64,000 nucleotides of DNA from Dioscorea cayenensis subsp. rotundata (lineage: Eukaryota; Streptophyta; Magnoliopsida; Dioscoreales; Dioscoreaceae). Position numbers and translations under genes: made by a program. The first letter of the stretch is position 1. Each line of letters starts with the position of its first letter. The notes below the pieces were generated by a model. It was not told the DNA's origin, ran no database searches, and saw nothing but the letters and a program-made list of their open reading frames with translations. Location: contig NC_052481.1 in assembly GCF_009730915.1 (NCBI RefSeq), positions 11,856,146-11,920,145 on the forward strand, written 5' to 3'. Positions 24,970 through 35,316 of the stretch are shown piece after piece.

Positions 24970-25335
24970 CCTTATGTCCTGGGCCAATGTTTGGAAATTT
25001 TGGTTGGAGATAAATGAGTTCATTTTAAAACTAAAACACAACATCCATCTTCAATCATTAACAAAATTATTCAAATACTTTGCAACTCCAAATTAAAGGG
25101 GGTAAAAGCTGGAATATTCATGAGTTTTTTGTGAAAAGGAGTCTATAGATCCTTGAGGTCCTACTCGAGAGATCTTAATAATTTAACATCCAGCATGTAC
25201 ACTGGATGATTGTGTTTGAAAGTCTAACTTGGAGCCTCTCTGGGATTAAACCGCTCTCTCAGTCAACAGAGTAGCATTATTTACATCTCTACTTAATTTT
25301 GTGTCCTTTGTCGTTCCCAGTTGCTTTCCACTTCT
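24970..25335. other. Short unassigned spacer between two LINE remnants
   Basis: No gene or repeat structure recognised. The sequence right of the A-tract and left of the T-tract at 25336 may contain target-site duplications of either LINE, but none was convincing by eye. Confidence 0.35.
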
Positions 25336-25834
25336 TTTTTTGTTTTTTTTGGAAAAATTGGATAAATTACTTCAATTAAAAAAGATACCAAAACAACAAC
25401 CCTCCACTAATCCAACGTGAAGGAGACAAAAGGAACCACCATACCACTAGATGTGATAATACAACATCAAATACAAAATAAACAAAGAACAAAAGACCAG
25501 AACGAGGAACTTAAGCCATCCTCAAGGCCACGCCCAATAGAATCCTAGACTGTGCTTTGCCCAAGAACTTCCTCTGCCGGCGGAGCCTACCCAAATTCAT
25601 CCACCCGAGGACCTAAAACTCTAGGCTTCATCTGATGGTTGAGATTGAATCATCAAACGTCCCTCTAGAGCCCTTTGCAATTATAGAGAACCAAGATAAA
25701 ATCTTCCGATCAATTTTCAAGATACTACAATGAGAAGGCAAAATATTAGAATTAAAGATAAGATCATTTCTAGCAAGCCAAATGTTACAAACAAGCGTTT
25801 TTACGACTAAGTCCCCAATATCCCTCATGGCAGG

Positions 25835-26659
25835 TGACACGGGGCTTGTCGGTGTGGCAACCTTCAACGCTCCTCCGTGCGGCACTTGTGCGCTCCCACA
25901 AGTCAGCCTACTCTCGCGGGTGTAAAAACCTACACCTGCCCAAGAAACTCACACAAAGAGAATGGACACAAAGATAAGAGAGAAAAGATAAACTCTCTAT
26001 TGATGTAAGGAAGCTATTACAACCGAAGCCAAGATACAACTCTTCCTCTCTCCTCCTCACTTCTACTAAGTGAGAGCTCTCTTCTCTTCTTCTTCTCCTA
26101 AGAATGAGAATGAGAGAGTGAAGAATGAAATGAGAATGCATGAAATGGAGATGGGAGGGGGAGTTTATATAGCCAAGCTTTGGAATCTCATCCAAGGATA
26201 ACGAGACGAACGCCATTCGAGACGTTCCCGTTCCAAGAGCTAGATGCCGAGCCAAATTCCTCTCCAAGGACAAGCAAACGAACAACGCTCCTATTTGCCA
26301 GGTCCCGACATCAATCCATGCTCCCCATTAGCTATAGAGTGTCTCTCTCCTGTCAACAGCGCCTGATAATCACTGTTTATCCGCCCGGGATGTCTCGGTA
26401 CCATAACCGGCCTACCGAGAGACTGTCTCCGCCCGTACGCATCTGTCTGTACGAGAATACGAGTTCATGATTCTTTGGCTTCAGTCGAGCGGGTCGCTAC
26501 TCCGCTCTCGGACAAGATGATCCGATCATGTCCTAGTATATTTGACCGTTCAGAGTGAAATCCAAAATTGGTCTAAGGGAGTGGACTAACCACACTCCCG
26601 GCTTCTCTTGACCATGTCACTCCCGTGCCAAGGGCGTGACGCCAAAAAGCCCTATAACA
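25835..26659 (-). repeat. 3' LTR of the non-autonomous element (minus orientation)
   Basis: On the minus strand it begins TGTTATAGGG and ends CCCCGTGTCA. It carries a TATA-like GCTATATAAAC (complement of 26162-26172) and a purine/CT-rich segment after it. It is a direct copy of 28152-28982. Confidence 0.93.
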
Positions 26660-27572
26660 AACCTCCCCCACCGGGAGAATCCGACGTCCTCGTCGGAGGG
26701 AAACTAAGTGGCCATGGCAACTTCCAGCTCGCCCGCTTAGTCAACTTCCCTGTTTGTCTTCTTCCCGTCTCTTGTCAAGTCGAAATGGGTTAGTGGCCTC
26801 TTCCGATCCATCAACTGTGGGATCCAGAAGATCGAGTCACTACTCGTGTACTGCGGCCTTGCTCCTGCATCTTGATGGTTCCCGCCTTTGGTCTAACATC
26901 AAGCCCAGCGTCTTCATCCTTAGGACACATCACCAACTGCCCCCGGCACGATTGGTAGGAGATCATATTGAACCGACGGCACCTCCTTTGCCAATGTTCC
27001 TCCTTAGGACAAAACTTTGTCCGATGTGGTCCTAGATGAACGACCCATCCTTCGGTAAGGCCCTCCTCTCTTGGCCAAATGCTAGCATCCGCTATCTCCG
27101 AGCCCTTTCTTGACCTCGCATGTGGGAAGAATTCTCCTTCCCCGATGCTCCTTCCACCTTCGAAGTGCGCCATTGTTGTGTTGTCGCGCGTAGCACCTTT
27201 ATGATGATGTACAAAGGAACTCCTATCCAAGGACTCGTCTATTACAAAGAGAAGAAACTCCGTCCTTTCATACCAAAGTAATAAACAGCTTTTACATCCA
27301 AAATGAGGCTACCGCCTACTTTCATACAAAACAAACGTGCTTATGAAAATAAATTACAACACAACAAAATTTGGGATGCGCCTCGCATTCCCCCTAGCCC
27401 TCCGGCTCTCGGGCTGTCATGTCTCGGCTGTCTCCCCCAAAACTCTCGGCGCTCCGTGGCATCACTAGCAAGCGTCAAGTAGCCGAGTGGTGGTCGAAGA
27501 TCCCGGTCCAACGGCCACCAAATTTCCCTGCCCCCTCCCAGTCTAGAGGATATTTGGTAGATCTGAGGGGTC

Positions 27573-28121
27573 CTATGGAGCGTAGGTCCATCTACCCCCA
27601 TCTGAAGTGGACCTGGCCTTGGGAACACCAGTTTGGGTAGGACGATTCCCGGGGCACGAACCGACAATAACCACCGAACTCGAATTCGTCGTGGAGGAGC
27701 CAAGGCTCCAACTTCCCCACGACCATGAATCCAAAAGGGACATGGACTGCGTAGTGGAGGTATCCTGGACCCAAGTGTCTGGTACGTCACTAGATTGTCT
27801 ATTCCCTTGGGACCTCGCCAAACTTTGCGACCGGTCCCGCTCGAGCTCCCTCCTGAGCTCCATGCGGTATTGATTCGCCCTCATGTATCGCCGCGGTCGG
27901 GGTCTAGCTACCCCACTCGACTCGGGCACTGCCGAGGCGTGGGTAGATGGGGAGTGGTACGACTCAGGAATCGGGGCAGGAACCGGCGCGTTCCTCGCCC
28001 TCACCTCGTTAATAAGTTGAAAGATTGACTCCTCCAACCGCTCGAAGCCTTCCTCCAAGCGTCCCATCCGTCCTTCCATCAGGTCCATGCGCCTCTCCAT
28101 TTCGTGCAATCTTGCCTCCAT
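27573..28121 (-). CDS. Gag-like protein N-terminal region of the non-autonomous element
   Basis: A 182-codon frame starts 17 bases after the primer-binding site on the minus strand. Residues 1-40 (MEARLHEMERRMDLMEGRMG, then LEEGFERLEES) predict a coiled coil, typical of the N-terminus of gypsy Gag. It is followed by a Pro/Ser-rich linker and a basic stretch (RPRPRRYMRANQYRMELRRE). The Retrotrans_gag core is not recognisable. Further along on the minus strand, near 27035, the text GPHRTKFCPKEEHW resembles the second half of the zinc knuckle seen in chromovirus Gag, in another frame. So the interior looks like a deleted gag gene. Whether any protein is made is unknown. Confidence 0.55.
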   Translation of the reverse strand: MEARLHEMERRMDLMEGRMGRLEEGFERLEESIFQLINEVRARNAPVPAPIPESYHSPSTHASAVPESSGVARPRPRRYMRANQYRMELRRELERDRSQSLARSQGNRQSSDVPDTWVQDTSTTQSMSLLDSWSWGSWSLGSSTTNSSSVVIVGSCPGNRPTQTGVPKARSTSDGGRWTYAP

Positions 28122-28137
28122 TCAGATTTGTGCAGTA

Positions 28138-28149
28138 GCTCTGATACCA
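28138..28149 (-). other. Primer-binding site for initiator tRNA-Met
   Basis: On the minus strand the sequence is TGGTATCAGAGC, two bases inside the 5' LTR end at 28152. It is the standard 12-base primer site complementary to the 3' end of plant initiator methionine tRNA, and it fixes the element's orientation as minus. Confidence 0.95.
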
Positions 28150-28151
28150 GT

Positions 28152-28982
28152 TGACACTGGGCTTGTCGGCGTGGCAACCTTCAACGCTCCTCCGTGCGGC
28201 ACTTGTGCGCTCCCACAAGTCAGCCTACTCTCGCGGGTGTAAAAACCTACACCTGCCCAAGGAACTCACACAAAGAGAATGGACACAAAGATAAGAGAGA
28301 AAAGATAAACTCTCTATTAATGTAAGGAAGCTATTACAACCGAAGCCAAGATACAACTCTTCCCCTCTCCTCCTCACTTCTACTAAGTGAGAGCTCTCTT
28401 CTCTTCTTCTTCTCCTAAGAATGAGAATGAGAATGAGAGAGTGTAGAATGAAATGAGAATGCATGAAATGGAGATGGGAGGGGGAGTTTATATAGCCAAG
28501 CCTTGGAATCTCATCCAAGGATAACGAGGCTAACGCCGTTCGAGACGTTCCCGTTCCAAGAGCTAGATGCCGAGCCGAATTCCTCTCCAAGGACAAGAAA
28601 ACGAACAACGCTCCTATTTGCCGGGTCCCGACATCAATCCATGCTCCACATTAGCTATAGAGTGTCTCCCTCCTGTCAACAGCGCCTGATAATCACTGTT
28701 CATTCGCCCGGGATGTCTCGGTACCATAACCGGCCTACCGAGAGACTGTCTCCGCCCGTACGCGTTTGTTCGTACGAGAATATGAGTTCACGATGCTTTG
28801 GCTTCAGTCGAGCGGGTCGCTACTCCGCTCTCAGACAAGATGATCCGATCATGTCTTAGTATATTTGACCGTTCAGAGTGAAATCTGAAATTGGTCTAAG
28901 GGAGTGGACTAACCACACTCCCGGCTTCTCTTGGCCATGTCACTCCCGTGCCAAGGGCATGACGCCAAAAAGCCCTATAACA
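28152..28982 (-). repeat. 5' LTR of the non-autonomous element (minus orientation)
   Basis: This is the direct copy of 25835-26659, with the same TG...CA ends and a TATATAA-type promoter motif at the equivalent place (about 28490-28500, minus). It would drive transcription leftward through the primer site and gag frame. An extra GAATGA unit near 28425 accounts for the length difference between LTRs. Confidence 0.93.
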
Positions 28983-29570
28983 GCAGGTCACAAACACAAT
29001 CACCACACCCCCTAAAGGAGGCACATAGAAGAAGGTGGATTAGGCAACTGAACAAGTCTAATAAAGTAATCCCACACTTGTTTAACAAAAGGGTAATGAA
29101 TGAATAGATGATCTACAGATTCAATCCACGAATGGCACATCACACAAGTTGTTGTCGTAGCATATTGCATCTTCTACGCCCAGATTCTCAAGAGTAAGAA
29201 TTGTATTCTTCCAAACAAGCCAATTGAAAAAGTTGATTTTCCTTGGGTACCAGTTGCGCCAAAAGAACTTTGCAGCCGGACATCTCAAACACTCATCATT
29301 TAGGAAATTATAAAGTGATTTCACCAAAAAAACCCTATTTCAAGTAAGCATCCACCACTTCTTATCTCCTGTTTCCCCATCAGGTGCCCGCAAGCAATCT
29401 CTAATATGCAAAATTTTCCCAATCTCCGTGAAAGGAGTCTCTTCTATCAAAAGGATAAGGTCATGAACTGTGCCATTACGGTGTTGACTATCTCTGAATT
29501 CCTCCGGCCACAAAAGCATGGGCTTTTTCCACTTTTGGTAGGCTATGTTTATTTTCATCCCCTGTTAAAT

Positions 29571-29827
29571 TTGTATCTCTCCTTCTTTTTGTATACTTTG
29601 TTTATAGTTTTTCCTTTCATGATAGTTTTCATACTTTACTTTTTCAAACAGTTAAAATATTGTTTTAAATTTTTTGTTGGAAAATCTTTTAAACCAAAAA
29701 AAAAAAATTAATTTTAATTTAATAAATATTAATAATTTTTTTTAGATTAATATTAATCAAATTTAATATTAGATCCTTCCATGTCTAATTGACTACGAAG
29801 TCAATTGGTTTCTAACTGTGTCTTCAT
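29571..29827. other. AT-rich spacer between LINE remnants
   Basis: Strongly A/T-rich with A and T runs, and no gene seen. The sequence 'gactacgaagtcaattggtt' near 29790 is palindromic in part, but nothing else supports a function. Confidence 0.4.
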
Positions 29828-31130
29828 TTTTTTTTTTGTTGAAAAGATGGATAAACCACTTCGATAAAATAAAAGATAGGTAATACATCAACACTACCCA
29901 GAGTGGTCAAAGGTGCAACAAAAACGAGAACATAGGACCACTAGATTTGGTACACCAACAACTCCAAAAACACCCACAAAGAGGCCTCCAAGGCCCAAAG
30001 AAGCTCTAACGGGATTACCCCATGACATACTCGTGATCCTTCACACCGGTGCTAGGCTCACCAGTGGTATCTTCACGTGGCCCCAGAAACTCCACACTGC
30101 GGAGATAGAATTGGACTTCTGTCATCACATGACACATGAGATTTTCTAAGCACAGAATCGGAAATCATGTCTTTTCTGCGCACACAGTGAAACATCCCCT
30201 TTAACACTTGGATGATAGATATGCTTGTACCTAAGCTATCCTTCTTTGCTTGTACCGCTGCCACCCATATGACTCCCGTTGCGACCAATGGTCTATCCTG
30301 ATGATCCAATGAGTAGCGACCAGTAGAAAACCTCTACCCGCCAGGGAACATCACATTAAGGTGGGCAGACACAGTTTCCATCTCCTATGTCCATACGGTG
30401 AAAGCTAGAATTCACTACCATCATAAGCCTTACCACCCGATCAACTACCAAACTTTGTCCATCCTCGCTCCGTTATCCACCAAGTAGGAAGCTTATCTCC
30501 ACTATCGTAAGAGGCACCAACTTCATTTTGACCATAGGGTCTTCAGTTGCGTCATTCATCGTGCTTGTGTCCCAACGACCCTCATGGATCAGCACCTTAT
30601 CCTTTGCTGCTGCGGAGACCTCATGAGTGTAATGAGAGCCTATGCTACCTTCACCAGTTGCTAGCGGGGGCTGGAGAGGGGATGAAAGAGTGCCAACATT
30701 CACTGTCACCCTGCCTTTGCACTCTTGAGGAAATCCAATAGTTAAAAGACATTGTGAGATAAAAGAGTTACACCCGTTGACCTTGTCCCTCAAAACCAAA
30801 AAAATCAAGGTCTCATCGTCGAAGTCTGAAATCTGGAAGCAAAAGATCAAAATCGGGGTCGCCAATAAGAAAAGGGTTATCCCTCATGTTGCCATCATCA
30901 TCCAAGTATGTCTAATGATGTTCCTCCTCTTCCTCAATGACGGTATCCTAAAAAATCAAAGTCTCCTCCACATTCCAAGGATCCGATTTCATCAGTGCCA
31001 ATATAAGGCCATCATCATCTTCCTCGTTGCCAAAGGACTACAAAAAGTCTCCGCCATCATCGCAAGAAGAGCAAGAGTAACACACTAGCGTGTAGACAGT
31101 AAAGCTTTCAGGGGTGAAACTGAGGCACAC
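29828..31130 (-). mobile_element. Second LINE remnant, minus strand (3' end and ORF-like debris)
   Basis: The T-tract at 29828-29839 is a minus-strand poly(A) tail. It is followed by 'gatggataaaccacttcgat', related to 'ttggataaattacttcaatt' beside the tail of the LINE at 25336, so both share a 3' end type. Farther up, the minus frame 30473-30865 (130 codons) is open but I cannot match it to a known LINE domain; it may be part of the first ORF. The body appears internally deleted and its left and right limits are approximate. Confidence 0.5.
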
Positions 31131-31490
31131 ATCTCAACTCATCTTTTTAATTAGCTTCCAAGTCTTCGGTTTTTTTTTCAACTAGCCAAGTCCTCATTTT
31201 GTTAGAAACCAATTTTCGTTGGATGACGTGTGTTTTCAGTATATCAGAATTATTTCTTGATGGCACTAACCTCCAAGCAATTAATTACTTCTAGGTCTTT
31301 TTTGCTACCACCATGGATATATATCAATCAATGTGTGCTTGTTTTTTTAAAAAAAATTAAAAATTGGATAAACTGGGTTACGTTAAGAAGAGTGTTGCCA
31401 AAAAATAAAGTGAGCAAACACAATAAAAAAAACAGGGGCATGGTTCACTGCTAGATCTTCATTATTAATTATACAACACAGTTAGTGATC
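31131..31490 (+). promoter_or_regulatory. Upstream region of the LRR receptor pseudogene
   Basis: AT-rich flank before the ATG at 31491. At 31331-31375 a T/A-rich tract followed by 'attggataaactggg' resembles the LINE 3' ends described above, suggesting a short LINE relic in the promoter. No clear TATA box could be fixed. Confidence 0.3.
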
Positions 31491-34217
31491 ATGGGTTTGT
31501 TCTTCTTCTATTTGGTTTTTTGTTCCATGGCCACCAATTTGTTCGCATCTGAGACTGATGATGGCTTAGCATTGCTTGGATTTAAGAATGGAGTCACATC
31601 TGATCCTTCTGGAGCTCTCAAATATTCTTGGAGTAACACTGTTTATTTCTACAATTAGACTAGTGTCTCATGCTCTCACAAGCATAAAGGTAGAGTCACA
31701 ACTATCAATCTCTCCATGTTTGGCACCGGGGGCTTCATATCTGTCATGTCCCAGCCCCACAGCCGGGCCCGCGGACAGATCGGCCGCATCCAAGGGGACT
31801 GGGCCCCACTAGGTGCAAGGCCTCAGCTAAAACCTAGTCAGAGTCAACCCTAACAAGCAGATATGAACAGAACACAAAAACACAAATAGGATACTGGAAA
31901 CTGAAATACTACAAGTACGTACTTTAGCAGCCCTACAGAATACAAATACAACCCAACAGTTCGCAAAATACAAATATAGTCAGAATACAAGTCTTACACT
32001 CACAAGAGGGTAATATAGAGATACTGATAAAAGCAGACAATACGACCCCCAGACACCCCCCGATCCTAGACTTGATCTTCTTCTGCGAGAACAGAATCCA
32101 CAGAGTGCATGAGCCACAAGGGCCCAGTAGGATCGTAGAAATAAGAGATATAGCAGATATTACAGAATAAAAGCTCATGCTTTATACAGAATACAGAAAA
32201 TACGCAGAATACTGAAATAATACAAAAATACGAAAAACACGCAGAACAGACATGTACATCTCCCTGGCTAATAACAGAAATCAACAGCAAGAGGCTATAT
32301 CTTCGACTATGAAGTCAGAACAGAACAGAACAGAATATCAACGGCCGTAGCCGGATCTTCGACCGCAGTCGGGGGGTAGCGCTACTACATAAAACATGTG
32401 CATATGGCTAGGACTTACTCCTCCTAGCTGGGCGAGCCAGGAATGGAGATGTACTAAAAACCGCAGAAAATATGGAATACAGACAGAGGAAGTACTGAAT
32501 AAATAATGCAAATAAGAAAATAAATAAATAAACATAAATAGCACGCAAATAAATAAATAAATAAAATTATTAAACAATGCAATAATTAAATAATAATTAT
32601 TGCCAGAAATACGGAATACACAGTGCGAGAGCCTACCTGGCTCCGAGCTACAGAGTTGGGTTCACCAAGTCCCGCGAACTACAGCTCAGTACGGATCTAC
32701 CCAAACAGAATAATCTAACTTAGGTTACAAATCTTTGACCGGGCCTAAATTACAACTATAACCCAAGCTAATTCAATAATTAAAAGAGTTCATAACTAGC
32801 ATGACAATAGAACAACCATGCACCTCAAAAGAAGCTTGTTATCCTATCAAAAATAAAGTACTTAACTCACTTGCCAAAAATCAAACCAACACAACAGCAT
32901 GCCAAAAAAATTGAGTACACAGTTCATGCTAGCAATTAAAGATTTTCACAAGAAAATTAGCTAGGGAAATAAAATGCTCCAAGAAAGCTTTAAACATAAC
33001 ACCAGCCTAATTAACTTTCCAAGATTAAAATCAACCTTAACTCATGATTCTGAATAAATAAATTTTTAAATCTACAATTAAAATTCAAAAAAACCCAACC
33101 AAACAAATATTGGCCATAAAAAAAATAAATCATAAAAGCATGATTTTCTGGTTACTAAAATTCGGAACTTTGCAGGTCAAACACCACATGACCTCATTAA
33201 GGCATGATTATATATATATTCACAATAAAACAAAGAAAGAATGCTCTAGTTGCTTAATTACCACTCCATGACATGAACAACATGCTCAAATAAATTCTCA
33301 GATTTAACATGCTAAACATATTTAAACAAAGCTTTAACAAGACAAGGATTAAGCTTAACGGCAAGCTATAAAATATAAACAAACACAAAACACCAGATCA
33401 AGCTTCAAGGTTGCAGGTTCACAAGAAGATCAAAACTACACTTATGCATACAAAGTTAATTAAGATAAGCTAAAGTAATGAATACAAAACATGCTTACTG
33501 TCATGCTTCAAACAAATCATAACAAAGATTTAAGAACCAAGCAATACAAGAAAAAAGCTCCAAACAAATATGAAACATGGTATATCTCCATCAAAACTCA
33601 ATCAACAAGCAAGAGCCTAATAAACAAGCAACAACAAGGATCACCTACCTCTACACTAGCCAAAGAGTTGCCGGAGAAAAATCCTCTCAGTTGACAAAAT
33701 TCTCAACAAAAGTAAGGCATGATGCATGAGAAGGAAGAGAGGAACGAAGGTTTAAAGAGGAAAGCTTGCCTCACCAATCATTCATCTCCAATCATGCAAC
33801 CAAGCATGATTAACTTTAATCATGCCCGAGAAATCAGGCAATAAAACCAAAAGCAAGTGGGGAAGCATGTTGGCAGTCAAACATTCAACCAAACTTGGTC
33901 AAAATTTCTAGTCAAAGTTGAATAAAAATTTTACAAACATTACAATATCATTCTCCATTGTCAATCTTAGCTTCCTTTAGATTATTGAGCTCTCCAATAA
34001 TCAATTCTCCGGTGAGGTCCCACCAGAGTTTGGGTGCTTGCACTGGCTGCGATACCTAAACCTCAGCTTCAATGCACTTTATGGCATAATCACCGGGAGT
34101 TTGTCCAACTGCTCTCAACTTAGATTTTTCAACTTGTTTTCTAACCAGCTTCATGGTTCTATTCTTGTTGCGCTAGGTGGAACTCACCCCAAGCTTAAGG
34201 TTCTGGTTTTGTCTAGC
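31491..34217 (+). pseudogene. LRR receptor-like kinase, N-terminal pseudogene, split by a solo LTR
   Basis: The ATG at 31491 opens a signal peptide (MGLFFFYLVFCSMATNLFAS). The LRRNT-type domain follows: DDGLALLGFKNGVTSDPSGA, then the SCSHKHKGRVTTINLSM motif typical of LRR class XII receptors. After the solo LTR (31742-33944) the frame resumes exactly across the target duplication: GGFIS then FSIVNLSFL, and LRR repeats ELSNNQFSGEVPPEFG, LHWLRYLNLSFNALYG and NCSQLRFFNLFSNQLHG. Such receptors sense extracellular signals at the plasma membrane, often in immunity. There are two nonsense codons (TAG after FYN near 31660, and TAG after LSFL near 33977). The gene ends at 34217, where a CACTA terminus begins. 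Transmembrane and kinase parts are absent from the window. Confidence 0.88.
31742..33944 (-). mobile_element. Solo LTR (2.2 kb) inserted in the LRR pseudogene
   Basis: On the plus strand it begins TGTCATGTCCCAGCCCC and ends TTACA. Perfect duplications ATATC lie at 31737-31741 and 33945-33949. Removing it and one duplication restores the LRR reading frame. By analogy with the plus-oriented LTRs ending GGGCGTGACA, it lies in minus orientation (end GGGACATGACA). It contains simple repeats such as 'aaataaataa' near 32505-32560 but no gene. Confidence 0.93.
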
Positions 34218-34445
34218 ACTACAAGATAATGGTACTATAGCGGCGGGTTTTTATACCACTATAAAATATATTTCTGCCACTATAGACCCATTGTAGCGGA
34301 TACCTAATTCGCAATTAAAACCTCAGTCGGAAAATAGATATTTAATAGTGGTTTAGCGGCGGATATAAAATGGCACTATAAAGTCATGGCAGATTTATAG
34401 CGACGGATTAAATCCACTGCTATATGAATTCAACCACTACAAACC
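34218..34445. mobile_element. Left end of a third CACTA element, interrupting the LRR pseudogene
   Basis: It begins CACTACAAGATAATGG directly after TAG. The next 200 bases carry repeated GC-rich words 'tagcggcggg', 'tagcggat', 'tagcgacgga' in both orientations, like CACTA subterminal repeats. No matching inverted terminus (TTGTAGTG followed by TAG) was found downstream in the window, so the element is truncated or its other end has been lost. Its internal extent, possibly to beyond 39000, is not determined. Confidence 0.65.
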
Positions 34446-35316
34446 TCTTAACCCACCGATCTAATTTTTTTTATAATAATATTAAATAATCAAATAAAAA
34501 TTAATACTCACAATAATCATATTCATGCACAAAACATTCACGAACACAATATAATTATATAATAATATTTATTAATAAAAAATTTTTATATACAAAAAAT
34601 TACAATGTAAAATCAAATTTATATAAATTTTCTTTTGGATAAAAAATTAAATACAAAGAAAAATTATTATTGCAAGTTAATAATTCAAATCTCCAAATTT
34701 TAGCACAGTTGGGAACACATTTATGTTTATATCTCTATAAACTTTACTTATATTTTCATATAAACTTTAGCACAATTTGGCAAGCTCCTCCTTTGATTCT
34801 TGAATAAGCTTGTGCAAGAACTTGACAACTTCCACCTGAACATGCTGAGAAGTTGTCATTGCATGAAATGAAGTGCCAATTATCAATATATATACCATTA
34901 ACTTGAAATTCTACAACCATGATGAAATGCAGATCAAAGAAAATTGGATGCTGTTAGCAAAAACTTTCTAATTGAGGCATTTACATGAGTACCAACTCAA
35001 AGAGAAATGCTACAAAAATTTTCATTCAGTTGCATCAAAATTCAACACACAAATATCAATAAACTTAGGATTAAACATTAGCAAAACCCCAAGAATACAA
35101 CAATAGCTTTAGATTTATCATGCTCAACAGCATAAATGTGGATTTTGAGCTATTTCAGCATCAAACCATAATAATTGCACTCAGAGCCTTCACCTAATAG
35201 CAACAAAGTCATTTTATAAAATCAGCAATAATAAAGAAACACATAAAGAATGACAACCTGCGGCATAAGAAAATGCGATAATAAAGAAAAATTAGCACCT
35301 GGAACTATTAATCTAG
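34446..35316. other. AT-rich sequence following the CACTA end
   Basis: Mostly A/T-rich. On the minus strand, 34762-34845 could encode a helical, charged stretch (VEVVKFLHKLIQESKEELAK), which may be a relic of an exon; the family is unknown. The last five bases, TCTAG, are the left duplication of the solo LTR at 35317. Confidence 0.3.

Larger units (their letters stand above)
25835..28982 (-). mobile_element. Complete non-autonomous LTR retrotransposon (LARD or TR-GAG-like), 3.1 kb
   Basis: Two direct LTRs (25835-26659 and 28152-28982) flank a 1.5-kb interior. Perfect 5-bp duplications GCAGG lie at 25830-25834 and 28983-28987. On the minus strand the order is LTR, primer-binding site TGGTATCAGAGC (28149-28138, complementary to initiator tRNA-Met), a gag-like frame, a polypurine tract GGTGGGGGAGGTT next to 26660, and LTR. 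No protease, reverse transcriptase or integrase is present, so mobilisation would have needed enzymes from another element. By eye the LTRs differ by about 30 substitutions plus a 6-bp repeat-unit indel, so the insertion is not very recent. Confidence 0.93.
25336..29570 (-). mobile_element. LINE (L1-type) fragment, minus strand, split by an LTR element
   Basis: The plus-strand T-rich tract at about 25336-25350 is the poly(A) tail on the minus strand. Upstream on the minus strand lies the reverse-transcriptase zinc-binding region (zf-RVT): WWMLT near 29343, SLYNFLNDECLRCPAAKFFW at 29255-29325, then INFFNWLVWKNTILTLENLG. It continues past the insert to NIWLARNDLIFNSNILPSHC at 25700-25790. Stops and frame breaks interrupt it. 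The LTR element 25835-28982 sits between the two halves. The catalytic reverse transcriptase itself is absent (5' truncation near 29570). Confidence 0.8.

Noticed and set aside
25908-26285. Paired open frames in both LTRs (also 28225-28608 and 28503-28859) as a conserved gene family
   Set aside because: They are similar only because they are LTR copies of one element. The overlapping frames on both strands have no domain.
26811-27790. Long minus-strand frames (139 and 149 codons) as separate genes
   Set aside because: They lie inside the non-autonomous LTR element. One carries a vestigial zinc-knuckle phrase; they are remnants of its gag region, not independent genes.
30473-30865. 130-codon minus frame as a host gene
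   Set aside because: It lies within a LINE remnant, with no recognisable domain and no splice or promoter support.
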